A stretch of DNA of 35,247 bases. It comes from Methylocystis sp. Its GTDB lineage: Bacteria > Pseudomonadota > Alphaproteobacteria > Rhizobiales > Beijerinckiaceae. Position 1 is the stretch's first letter, and every line of letters begins with the position of its first letter. A model generated the notes under the pieces. It had not been told where the DNA came from, searched no databases, and saw only the letters and a list, made by a program, of their open reading frames with translations. The stretch covers positions 1-35,247 of the forward strand of contig JAMBEQ010000097.1 in the NCBI GenBank assembly GCA_024506175.1, given 5' to 3'. Below, in pieces: positions 1-7,189 of the stretch. The position numbers and the translations under genes are program-made.

Positions 1-2328
1 TTTCAGCTTGTCGAAGGAGGAAACGTTCGCGCGCAGGTCTTCGAGATAGACGAGCGCGATATTCTCTTCCAGCGCGGCGGCAAGCTTGTCGAGCTTGCCT
101 TTCTCGATGAAGGCGCGCGAGGTGAGAATGGTTTTCACCCCGGCCGCTTCGCAGCCAGAAAGAATATTCGTGGCGCCGGCGGTGAAGTTGATCATCGCCG
201 GAACGCGACCCGCCGACGTCACCGCGAGAAAGGCGACGCCAGCCGCATTGGCGTTGGGCAGCATGATTCCGACGCAATCGCCCGCCTTGCCAATTTTCGC
301 GATTTTCTCCCCGAGCGCGCGCGCGCCGATCAGGATCTTGCGATAGGTGAGGGCGCCGGCGAGCGGGTCTTCCAGCGCAATGCGCGAAAATCCGTTCTTG
401 TCGCCAGCGCGCACGACCGCCTCGAAGATCCTCTCGTCCTGCTTGGTCGTGCGGAAGATCAGGTCCGACATGATCTGGTAGAGCGCCGCGCCCGCCGCCA
501 TGCGCCGCGCCTTGCCCTTCAATTCCTCGTCGACGGCAAGGCGCACCGGCTCCTGCATGGTGAGGGTGAATTTAGGGAAAAAGCGCCGGCGCGCCTGTTC
601 GCGGGTGAGGCGCGAGAAGATGGTCGCCTCCGGCCCGTCGATCTTGACGGGCACGATCAAGGCGCCGGATTTTTCCGCGATGAGCCCCGCGCCGTCGTAG
701 ACCTTCATCAGCGAGCCGGTGACGGTCAGGCGTCCTTCTGGAAAGATCACGAGCGTTTCCCCCGCCTTCACGGCGTTGACCAGCGTTCGCGTGCCGAGCG
801 GTTTCGACGGATCGAGCGGAATGGCGCGGGTGAATTTCAAGAAGGGCTTCACCCACCAGCGCTGGGAAATCCCGTGGTCTATGGCGAAGACCGGGTCTTT
901 CGGCAGCACGGAGAGGATCGCCGCCGCGTCGAGAAAGCTCACATGGTTGAGCGCGATGATCGGATTGGGACCCGCTCTCTCGAGATTATCGAGCCCCTTC
1001 ACGTCGAGTCGGTAGAAGGACCGAAAAATAATCGACAATAGGTCCAGGATGGGGTTCTCGACGACGGCGAAGAGAATCCAGATCGCCGAGAGCAGGGCCA
1101 CCGCGCCCATGCCGAGGAAGAGCTGGGCCAGGGTCACGCCTTGAGCCTGCAGAAAGGCGACGCCGGCGCCGCCCGCCGCCATGAAGGCGGCGTTATGGAC
1201 ATTCACCGCCGCCACGGTCCGCGCGCGCTGTTCCGCCGGGCTTTGCGCCTGAATGGCCGCGAAAGACGGGACGATCATCAAGCCGCCCGCGAGCGCGAGC
1301 AGGCCGAGGTCGATCGAGGCGCGCAGCGCGCCGGCTTGCGCGAAGTAATCGGCGATGCCGAGCGGGGCCAGAGCTTCGGTGCGGTTGCGCAGGAGCTCCG
1401 CGACGCCGAGATCGATGGAGGCGGCGGCGACAAGTGCCGCGCCGATCGCCGCCGGCAGCAGCACGATGCGACCCTTCAGCAGGAAGGCGGCGAGGCCCGA
1501 GCCCGCGCCGATGGCGACGGCGAAGATCGTCAAATGGAGCGTCACGACGCTGTCGGCGCCATGCAGCGAGTGGGTGACAAGCGGCGGCATCAGCGACATG
1601 GCGATGGAGCCGTAGAGCCAGAAAAGGCTCGTCACGGTCGTGAGCTTGCGCATCGAGCGCTCAGCCCGCAACGCCTTCAAGAGCTTGAAGGTGGAGCGGA
1701 CGATATTGGGGTCGATCTTCAGCTCCGGCGCGCCCCTTTGCGTCGAGGGGATGAACCAGGCGGCCGCGTAGCTCGCGAGCGCCACCGCCATGATTCCCCC
1801 GACGAAGCCGAGGGCGCCGCGGGCCTCATTGTGCGCCTGCTGGGCGAGGCCGCCAGCGATGGTGCCGGTGAGAATGGCCAGGAAAGTCGCGCTTTCGACC
1901 AGGGCGTTGCCGCCCGGCAGCTCCTCGCGGGTGAGATGGTCCGGCAGAATGCCGTATTTCACGGGACCGAACAATGCGCCGGTGACGCCGAAGAGCCCGA
2001 GCGCCACGAAGAGCGTCGTGACATCCGAGAAATAGAAGCCCGCCGCCGAGAGGCCTGCCACGCCGATCTCCGCGAGGCTGAGGCGGCGCGCGATGATCGC
2101 CTTGTCGAATTTGTCGGCTATCTCGCCCGCGAGGCCCGAGAGCAGGAAGAAGGGCGCGATGAAGATGGCGCCCGCGAGCGTGACGAGAGACGCGCTCTTC
2201 TCGCCGCCGATCTGCGCGAGGATCAGCAGAACGAGCGCGTTCTTGAGGAAGTTATCGTTGAAGGCCGCGAAGAATTGGCGCCAGAAGAGGGGCGCGAAGC
2301 GGCGGGTGGCCAGGAGCGACTGCGACAT
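1..2328 (-). CDS. aas: Acyl-[ACP]-phospholipid O-acyltransferase fusion (LplT-PlsC-Aas type), 3' end outside window
   Basis: The frame is open from an ATG at 2326-2328 to the window edge (776 codons, C-terminus missing). Three parts can be read. Residues about 1-410 are a hydrophobic MFS-type transporter like LplT, starting MSQSLLATRRFAPLFW. Residues about 430-640 form a PlsC acyltransferase with the NHxxxxD motif at N461, H462 and D467 and FPEGR with E531. From about residue 650 an AMP-binding acyl-ACP synthetase domain begins and is cut off by the edge. By family knowledge, such proteins flip lysophospholipids across the inner membrane and reacylate them with acyl-ACP. The family is usually about 1100 residues, so about a third is missing. 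It is transcribed away from the TetR gene at 2745. Domain identity is firm; substrate range is inferred. Confidence 0.88.
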   Translation of the reverse strand, partial: MSQSLLATRRFAPLFWRQFFAAFNDNFLKNALVLLILAQIGGEKSASLVTLAGAIFIAPFFLLSGLAGEIADKFDKAIIARRLSLAEIGVAGLSAAGFYFSDVTTLFVALGLFGVTGALFGPVKYGILPDHLTREELPGGNALVESATFLAILTGTIAGGLAQQAHNEARGALGFVGGIMAVALASYAAAWFIPSTQRGAPELKIDPNIVRSTFKLLKALRAERSMRKLTTVTSLFWLYGSIAMSLMPPLVTHSLHGADSVVTLHLTIFAVAIGAGSGLAAFLLKGRIVLLPAAIGAALVAAASIDLGVAELLRNRTEALAPLGIADYFAQAGALRASIDLGLLALAGGLMIVPSFAAIQAQSPAEQRARTVAAVNVHNAAFMAAGGAGVAFLQAQGVTLAQLFLGMGAVALLSAIWILFAVVENPILDLLSIIFRSFYRLDVKGLDNLERAGPNPIIALNHVSFLDAAAILSVLPKDPVFAIDHGISQRWWVKPFLKFTRAIPLDPSKPLGTRTLVNAVKAGETLVIFPEGRLTVTGSLMKVYDGAGLIAEKSGALIVPVKIDGPEATIFSRLTREQARRRFFPKFTLTMQEPVRLAVDEELKGKARRMAAGAALYQIMSDLIFRTTKQDERIFEAVVRAGDKNGFSRIALEDPLAGALTYRKILIGARALGEKIAKIGKAGDCVGIMLPNANAAGVAFLAVTSAGRVPAMINFTAGATNILSGCEAAGVKTILTSRAFIEKGKLDKLAAALEENIALVYLEDLRANVSSFDKLK

Positions 2329-2744
2329 GGCGGTTGATCCGAAAGGGCGAGGCCGGCGACAATTGATCCGTCCGTGTTAACGATCGGTCAAGACGCCGGC
2401 CCGCGCGGCGATGAACGACTGTTGTTCAACTCATGCAACCTTGGAAACGTCCAAGGAGCCGCTCGGTTTTCGTGTCTTCGATGCGATTGAGCGGCTATTG
2501 CGCTCGAGTTTATCGTGAAGCGCCAACGTGAACGGAGTTCATAATTTAAACTACTGCCGACGGGAGATGAGTTCAAGAGACAATTTGAACGTTGTTCGTT
2601 TTTGTGGTTTAGCGGGACGGATTCTGGAACCGCTTAACCGGTTGGGCGGTTGAGGCTTGCAGCGAAGGATCGCCTTTCGAGGCGCCTTCTCGACCTATTC
2701 TCTTGCCGCGGCCGCCGCCCTGACGGGGACGAAAGGATGATCCG
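2329..2744. other. Divergent intergenic region (416 bp) between aas and tetR
   Basis: I see no convincing gene here. It must hold the promoters of the leftward aas gene and the rightward TetR gene. Visible structure: a 24-bp imperfect palindrome at 2628-2651 (separate entry), a smaller inverted repeat GAAC-gtt-GTTC at 2587-2597, and an AT-richer patch around 2530-2620 that contrasts with the flanking coding DNA. Confidence 0.6.
2628..2651. promoter_or_regulatory. 24-bp palindrome, candidate operator for the adjacent TetR regulator
   Basis: The arms AACCGC and GCGGTT flank a central AACCGGTT. Only two base pairs of the 24-bp dyad are mismatched (TT against GG). It lies about 94 bp before the GTG start of the TetR gene and about 300 bp from the divergent aas start. 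TetR-family proteins commonly bind such dyads in their own promoter region. Assignment to this regulator is inferred from position only. Confidence 0.4.
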
Positions 2745-3371
2745 GTGAGCGAGACGAGAACTGAAGCGGGCGCCCAGCGGCGCTTGAAGCTCAGGGAGCG
2801 CCTTCTTGAGGTGGCGCGGCAGTCCGTGGCGGAACGCGGGCTCGCCGGTCTGAAGGCGCGCGACCTCGCGTCGGAGGCGGGATGCGCTCTGGGCGCGATT
2901 TACACCGCTTTCGACGATCTCGACGAGCTGACCCTGCGGGTCAACCTGTCGACGCTCGAGCGGCTCGGCTATTCCCTCGACATGGCTTTGAGCCAGGCAC
3001 ACCCTTCGGATGCGCTGTTGGCGCTCACGCGCGCCTACCTCGACTTTGCCCGACGGGAGGAGCCGAGCTGGCGGGCGCTCTTCGAGCACCGGCTCTCCGG
3101 GGGCGCGCGCGTGCCGGACTGGTACGCCGACGCGCGCAACCAGCTTTTCGGGCGTCTGGAAGCGCCGCTGGCGCAGCTTTTGCCGCATCGCGACCCGTCG
3201 TCTCGCGCGAGGCTGGCCCGCACTCTCTTCTCGGCGGTCCATGGCGTGGTGGCGCTTGGCCTCGAAGAAAAGCTCGAAGCGACGCCCCCCGAGGCGCTCG
3301 ACGCGCAGTTGGAGACGCTCGTGCGCTTAATTGCCGAGGGCCTTGCGCAGGAGGCGGCGCACGAGCCCTAG
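2745..3371 (+). CDS. TetR/AcrR family transcriptional regulator
   Basis: The protein has 208 residues. An N-terminal helix-turn-helix is visible at about residues 30-60 (GLKARDLASEAG followed by GAIYTAFDDLDEL), the usual TetR DNA-binding pattern. The helical C-terminal half (DYARNQLFGRLEAPLAQ-like region through VHGVVALGLEEKL) resembles the WHG-type ligand and dimerisation domain. The start is the GTG at 2745, preceded by AAAGGA with about 7 nt spacing; the ATG at 2737 is out of frame and stops after three codons. It ends with TAG. The TauE-type exporter begins 38 bp downstream and may be co-transcribed. The ligand is unknown. Possible targets are its own operon and the divergent aas gene, through the dyad at 2628-2651. 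Confidence 0.85.
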   Translation: MSETRTEAGAQRRLKLRERLLEVARQSVAERGLAGLKARDLASEAGCALGAIYTAFDDLDELTLRVNLSTLERLGYSLDMALSQAHPSDALLALTRAYLDFARREEPSWRALFEHRLSGGARVPDWYADARNQLFGRLEAPLAQLLPHRDPSSRARLARTLFSAVHGVVALGLEEKLEATPPEALDAQLETLVRLIAEGLAQEAAHEP

Positions 3372-3409
3372 CCGCTTGCCTTGCCGCTCGCGACCTGACA
3401 TAGGCGCGT

Positions 3410-4150
3410 ATGGCCTACCTTCTGCTTTTCGCCGTCGCGATGTGGGCGGGCGCGCAAAATGCGCTCGCGGGCGGCGGCTCCTTCCTTATCCTGCCGACGC
3501 TGATGTTCACCGGCATGGATGCGCTCGCAGCAAATATCACCTCCTGCGTCGCGCTTTTTCCGGCTCAGCTCGCCACGGGGTGGACGGGGCGGCGCCATGC
3601 GCAAGGGGTAGGCCGGCTCAGTTTGGGCTGGCTTTTCGCCGTCAGCATCGTCGGCGGCGCTATCGGCGCGGTGATCCTTCTGGAGACCCCGCGGGGCGTT
3701 TTCGCCCAGCTCGTGCCCTGGCTCGTTCTCTTTGCGACGGGGCTTTTCGCCTGGGGCAGCTTTTTTCGTCGTCCCGGCGCGGCCCATGGCCATCTTTCCC
3801 CCGGCGGCGCGGGTTTCGTGCAATTTCTCATCGCGACCTATGGCGGCTATTTCGGCGGGGGCGCCGGGTTTCTCATGGTGGCGGCGCTGACCATGGCGGG
3901 CCAGGCCGTGCGAATCGCCAGCGCGACCAAGAATGTGCTCGCCGGCGTGATGAACGCCTCAGCCGTCGCGATCTTTTTGTTTTCTCCTGATCTGCATTGG
4001 GAGCAGGCGATCGTCACGGCGGCCGGCGCGACCATTGGCGGCGTCGCGGGAGCGCGCTTGATCCATCACATCGACGAGAGAATGCTGCGAATCTTCATCG
4101 TCGTGGTGGGTTCGCTGCTCACCGTCGGTCTTTTCGTGCGGGCGTCCTGA
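3410..4150 (+). CDS. Sulfite exporter TauE/SafE family membrane protein
   Basis: The protein has 246 residues and is almost entirely hydrophobic, with about seven or eight predicted membrane segments. It opens with the family signature AGAQNALAGGGSFLILP. An internal repeat of the same theme follows after residue 130 (YGGYFGGGAGFLMVAAL), matching the two-fold repeat of TauE/SafE proteins. Family members move small anions such as sulfite, sulfoacetate or other organosulfur compounds across the inner membrane; the substrate cannot be told from sequence. The ATG at 3410 has AGG about 6 nt before it. It follows the TetR gene closely on the same strand and converges on ccmG with only 54 bp between stops. 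I see no clear terminator in that gap. Confidence 0.85.
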   Translation: MAYLLLFAVAMWAGAQNALAGGGSFLILPTLMFTGMDALAANITSCVALFPAQLATGWTGRRHAQGVGRLSLGWLFAVSIVGGAIGAVILLETPRGVFAQLVPWLVLFATGLFAWGSFFRRPGAAHGHLSPGGAGFVQFLIATYGGYFGGGAGFLMVAALTMAGQAVRIASATKNVLAGVMNASAVAIFLFSPDLHWEQAIVTAAGATIGGVAGARLIHHIDERMLRIFIVVVGSLLTVGLFVRAS

Positions 4151-4204
4151 AGAGCCGGCGTCCTGAAAAAAAGACTCTGTTCCAAGCTTTCGGCAGGGCG
4201 ATGG

Positions 4205-4786
4205 CTATTTGCCGATCGCCTTTTCGATTTCCGGCAAGAGGACGGTCGCGGCGGCTGACGGCGTCAGCGGCCCGATAAATTTATAGGCGATGGTTCCATC
4301 GCCTTTGATGACGAAAGTCTCTGGCACGCCGTAGACGCCGAAGTCGATCGCCGTGCGCCCGGCCGGATCGGCGCCGACGCGCTTGAACGGATTGCCGCCC
4401 TCTTGCAGGAAGCCGAGCGCATTGGCGGCCTCGTCCTTATAGGAGAGGCCGTAGATTTCGACGCCTTTTTCCTTCAGCCTCTCGTCCCGGGCCATCGCGA
4501 TCAGCACGGGATGCTCTTGTCGGCAGGGCGCGCACCAGCTTGCGAAGATGTTGACGAGACTGACATGTCCCTTTCTGAGATCCTCGGTCGACAGGCCGGG
4601 CATATTCTCGAGCCCACCCAGCGCCGGCAAGGCGAAAGTCGGCGCGGGCTTGCCAATCAGCGCGGAAGGGATGCGCGAGGCGTCGCCGGCGAAGAGCCGG
4701 ATGAGAAACAAGGCTGCCAGCAGGGCGAAAAGCACAAGCGGCAGAAAGCGCAGCCGCGAGGGTTCTGCCGTGACGGGTTCGCTCAC
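4205..4786 (-). CDS. ccmG: Thiol:disulfide interchange protein CcmG/DsbE
   Basis: The protein has 193 residues with one N-terminal membrane anchor (about 13-31) and a periplasmic thioredoxin fold. The redox pair is in FASWCAPCRQEHP (C85, C88), and GVYGVPETFVI carries the cis-proline-like VPE motif typical of CcmG. By family knowledge it reduces the haem-binding cysteines of apocytochrome c during cytochrome c maturation (System I). The start is GTG at 4784-4786, overlapping the ccmD stop by 4 bp (GTGA), so the two are translationally coupled. It is the last gene of ccmC-ccmD-ccmG. Confidence 0.92.
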   Translation of the reverse strand: MSEPVTAEPSRLRFLPLVLFALLAALFLIRLFAGDASRIPSALIGKPAPTFALPALGGLENMPGLSTEDLRKGHVSLVNIFASWCAPCRQEHPVLIAMARDERLKEKGVEIYGLSYKDEAANALGFLQEGGNPFKRVGADPAGRTAIDFGVYGVPETFVIKGDGTIAYKFIGPLTPSAAATVLLPEIEKAIGK

Positions 4787-4941
4787 GCCTCGCCTCCGTC
4801 CTCACGCCGTCCTCTCGCGTCGAAGCGCGAAAGCTCCGCTTTCAGGCGGCGATAGTCGAGCGCAATTCGCGCGGCCATGCCGCCGATCGTCAGAAAGGCG
4901 ACCGCATAGGCGATCGCGACGAAAGTTGCGTGCTCGCTCAT
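4783..4941 (-). CDS. ccmD: Haem exporter protein CcmD
   Basis: This is a 52-residue protein. It begins MSEHATFVAIAYAVAFL, has one membrane helix (about residues 6-25), then the basic stretch LDYRRLKAELSRFDARGRR. Size, single helix and the YRRLKAEL pattern fit CcmD, which holds CcmE and the CcmABC release complex together in the inner membrane. Its ATG (4939-4941) overlaps the ccmC stop by 4 bp, and its stop overlaps the ccmG start by 4 bp. Position between ccmC and ccmG makes the assignment strong despite low sequence complexity. Confidence 0.9.
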   Translation of the reverse strand: MSEHATFVAIAYAVAFLTIGGMAARIALDYRRLKAELSRFDARGRREDGGEA

Positions 4942-5708
4942 TGCGCGGCCTCCAGCGTGGGCGCGTCGCCTTCGTCCTGCGCGGCCTCCTGCAGCGCCTG
5001 GAATGACAGGCGCGCGAGGCGCCGCCGCAGGATTTCGTTGCGGATCGCCATGAAATGCAGGGTGAAAAACAGCAGGGTCGCGGCGAGCGCCATAACGAGG
5101 AGCGGCCACAGCATGGAGCCGGATATCGTCGGCCCGCCGATGCGGAAAACGGAGGCCGGCTGATGCAGCGTGTTCCACCAGTCGACCGAGTATTTGATGA
5201 TCGGGATGTCGATCGCGCCGACCAGCGTCATGATCGAGGCGATGCGGGCCCCGCGCGGCGTGTCGTCCATGGTCTGCCGCACCGCGATGAGGCCGAGATA
5301 GAGCAGGAACAGCACCAGCATGGAGGTGAGCCGGGCGTCCCACACCCAATAGGTCCCCCACATGGGCTTGCCCCAAAGCGAGCCCGTGACAAGGCAAACA
5401 AAAGTAAAGGCGGCGCCGAGCGAGGCGGCTGTCTTCTGCGCCGCATCGGCGAGCGGGTGCTTCCATACCAGCACGCCGAGCGACGCGGAGGTCATGACCA
5501 CGTAAGCGAAGATCGCCAGCCAGGCTGAAGGCACGTGGATATACATGATCCGTACCGTCTCGCCCTGCTGGTAATCCGCCGGCGCAGTGAAGGCGCCATA
5601 GAGGCCAACGGCAAGAAGGACGAGGGTCAGGCTGGAGAGCCAGGGGAGCGCAGCGCGCGCGAAGTTGAGAAAGCGCGTCGGATTGGCGTAGTCGAGGATA
5701 TTCGGCAT
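4938..5708 (-). CDS. ccmC: Haem exporter / haem-handling protein CcmC
   Basis: The protein has 256 residues and about six membrane helices. The tryptophan-rich haem-handling motif appears as WGTYWVWDARLTS. Conserved periplasmic histidines are seen in YIHVPSAW (H58) and LHFMAIRNEI. By family knowledge CcmC loads haem onto the chaperone CcmE at the outer face of the inner membrane. I place the start at the ATG ending at 5708 (MPNILDYANP, with AAGGA about 13 nt upstream) rather than an in-frame codon at 5762, which sits next to the terminator hairpin of the gene before it. It heads the overlapping ccmC-ccmD-ccmG set. ccmA and ccmB, often just upstream, are absent; the upstream neighbour is ctpA. 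Confidence 0.93.
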   Translation of the reverse strand: MPNILDYANPTRFLNFARAALPWLSSLTLVLLAVGLYGAFTAPADYQQGETVRIMYIHVPSAWLAIFAYVVMTSASLGVLVWKHPLADAAQKTAASLGAAFTFVCLVTGSLWGKPMWGTYWVWDARLTSMLVLFLLYLGLIAVRQTMDDTPRGARIASIMTLVGAIDIPIIKYSVDWWNTLHQPASVFRIGGPTISGSMLWPLLVMALAATLLFFTLHFMAIRNEILRRRLARLSFQALQEAAQDEGDAPTLEAAQ

Positions 5709-5774
5709 CTGGAACGTCGGATCCTTCGAAGATCGGCCTTCTTGATTCCTGGCGGCGCCCAACCGCCAAAAACG

Positions 5775-5813
5775 AGAAAGCGGACGCCGCTTTCCCGCGG
5801 CGCCCGCTTTTCT
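5775..5813 (-). terminator. Intrinsic terminator after ctpA
   Basis: A near-perfect 16-bp stem with one mismatch and one bulge (AGAAAGCGG...CGCCGC paired with GCGGCG...CGCTTTTCT) has a 6-nt loop. On the minus strand it is followed by a T run (complement of CAAAAACG at 5766-5774). It lies 18 bp past the ctpA stop and before ccmC, separating the two transcripts. Confidence 0.75.
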
Positions 5814-5830
5814 AGCCCCGGCCGCCCCGC

Positions 5831-7189
5831 TTAATTGGCCTTGGTCGGAGCTTTTGTCGAGTCCTTGGCGACTTCCTTGGTCTGCTCAGCCAGGATTTGC
5901 GCCCTGGACTTGCCATGCAGCAGCTCGACGGCCGAGATCAGCTGCTTATCCTTCTTCTCGTCCGGCGGCACATAGGCCTGCGATCCGCTCTTCTCTTCCT
6001 CGCCATTCTTGAGATGGCCTTTGAGCGAAGCCTCGCCCTTGGTGTCGTCCTTACCCTTCAGCTCGTCGGGCACATCCTGCAGGATCACCATGTCCGGATC
6101 GATGCCCTTGGCCTGGATCGAGCGGCCTGCCGGCGTGTAGTAGCGCGCCGTGGTGAGGCGCAGCGCGCCCGCCGCGCCGCCGAGCGGAATGATCGTCTGC
6201 ACCGAGCCCTTGCCGAAAGAGCGCGTGCCGATGAGCGTCGCGCGCTTGTGGTCCTGCAGGGCGCCGGCGACGATCTCCGAGGCCGAGGCCGAGCCGCCGT
6301 TGATCAGCACGACGACCGGCTTGCCCTTGGAGAGATCGCCCGGACGGGCGTTGTAGCGTTGGGTTTCGTCGGCGTTGCGGCCGCGCGTCGAGACGATCTC
6401 GCCCTTGTCGACAAAGGCGTTGACCACCTGGATCGACTGATCGAGCAAGCCGCCCGGATTATTGCGCAGGTCGATGATATAGCCTTTGAACTTGTCGGCC
6501 GGGATTTCCTGCTGCGCCTTCGCCATGGCGTTGCGCAGGCCGTCCGCCGTCTCCTCGTTGAACTGGGAGATGCGGACATAGGCGATGTCGCCGTCCTGCG
6601 TGCGCGAACGCACCGACTTGATATGGATTTCGGCGCGGGTCAGCTTGACGTCGAGCTTTTCCTTGTCCTTGCCGCGGTAGATCGTGAGCTTGACTTGCGT
6701 GTTGATCTGGCCGCGCATTTTGTCGACGGCCTGGTTGAGCGTCATGCCCTGGACGTTCTCGTCGTCGATGGCGCCGATGAGATCGCCCGTCATGATTCCA
6801 GCGCGCGACGCCGGCGTATCGTCGATCGGCGTCACAACCTTCACAAGGCCGTCTTCCTGCGTGACTTCGATGCCCAGCCCGCCGAACTTGCCCTCGGTCT
6901 GGGTCCGCATGTCCTTGAAGCCTTTGGCGTCGAGGTAGCTCGAATGCGGATCGAGCGAGGTAAGCATCCCGTTGATGGCGTTTTCGACAAGCTTCTGCTC
7001 GTCGGGCTTCTCGACATAGTCCGCGCGAACCTTGTCGAACACGTCGCCGAACAGGCTAAGGAATTTGTATGTATCGGCGGTGGCGGCGACCGCCGGCGTG
7101 CCGATCAGCGCGCGGGCCTGTTGGCCCAGCGTCGCGCATCCGGCTCCGATGACGATTCCGGTTGCTAGTAGAGCAGTTTTGCGAATCAT
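5831..7189 (-). CDS. ctpA: C-terminal processing serine protease CtpA (S41 family)
   Basis: The protein has 452 residues. A hydrophobic N-terminal signal segment (MIRKTALLATGIVIGAGCA) sends it to the periplasm. A PDZ domain spans about 100-175 (GGLGIEVTQEDGLVKVV). The S41 protease domain has the Ser-Lys pair: S302 within GGSASASEI and K327 within SFGKGSVQ, with D313 in QDHK. By family knowledge it trims C-termini of periplasmic proteins and controls peptidoglycan hydrolases. The start at 7187-7189 is supported by a 4-bp ATGA overlap with the envC stop and by GGAAGG upstream. The lysine-rich low-complexity tail after about 400 is usual. Coupling to envC suggests a shared cell-wall role. Confidence 0.93.
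   Translation of the reverse strand: MIRKTALLATGIVIGAGCATLGQQARALIGTPAVAATADTYKFLSLFGDVFDKVRADYVEKPDEQKLVENAINGMLTSLDPHSSYLDAKGFKDMRTQTEGKFGGLGIEVTQEDGLVKVVTPIDDTPASRAGIMTGDLIGAIDDENVQGMTLNQAVDKMRGQINTQVKLTIYRGKDKEKLDVKLTRAEIHIKSVRSRTQDGDIAYVRISQFNEETADGLRNAMAKAQQEIPADKFKGYIIDLRNNPGGLLDQSIQVVNAFVDKGEIVSTRGRNADETQRYNARPGDLSKGKPVVVLINGGSASASEIVAGALQDHKRATLIGTRSFGKGSVQTIIPLGGAAGALRLTTARYYTPAGRSIQAKGIDPDMVILQDVPDELKGKDDTKGEASLKGHLKNGEEEKSGSQAYVPPDEKKDKQLISAVELLHGKSRAQILAEQTKEVAKDSTKAPTKAN

Noticed and set aside
1141-2337. Long plus-strand open frame (about 398 codons) opposite aas
   Set aside because: Its translation is low-complexity Arg/Glu/Ala typical of antisense frames in GC-rich DNA, while the minus-strand frame shows clear LplT-like and PlsC-type domains.
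4138-4170. Short direct repeat GCGTCCTGAA at the end of the TauE-type gene
   Set aside because: Only two 10-bp copies, with no sign of an attachment site or mobile element; probably a local slippage duplication.
5897-7168. Long plus-strand open frame (about 423 codons) opposite ctpA
   Set aside because: It is antisense to the S41 protease, whose catalytic motifs are intact; the composition is Arg/Asp/Leu rich without domain motifs.
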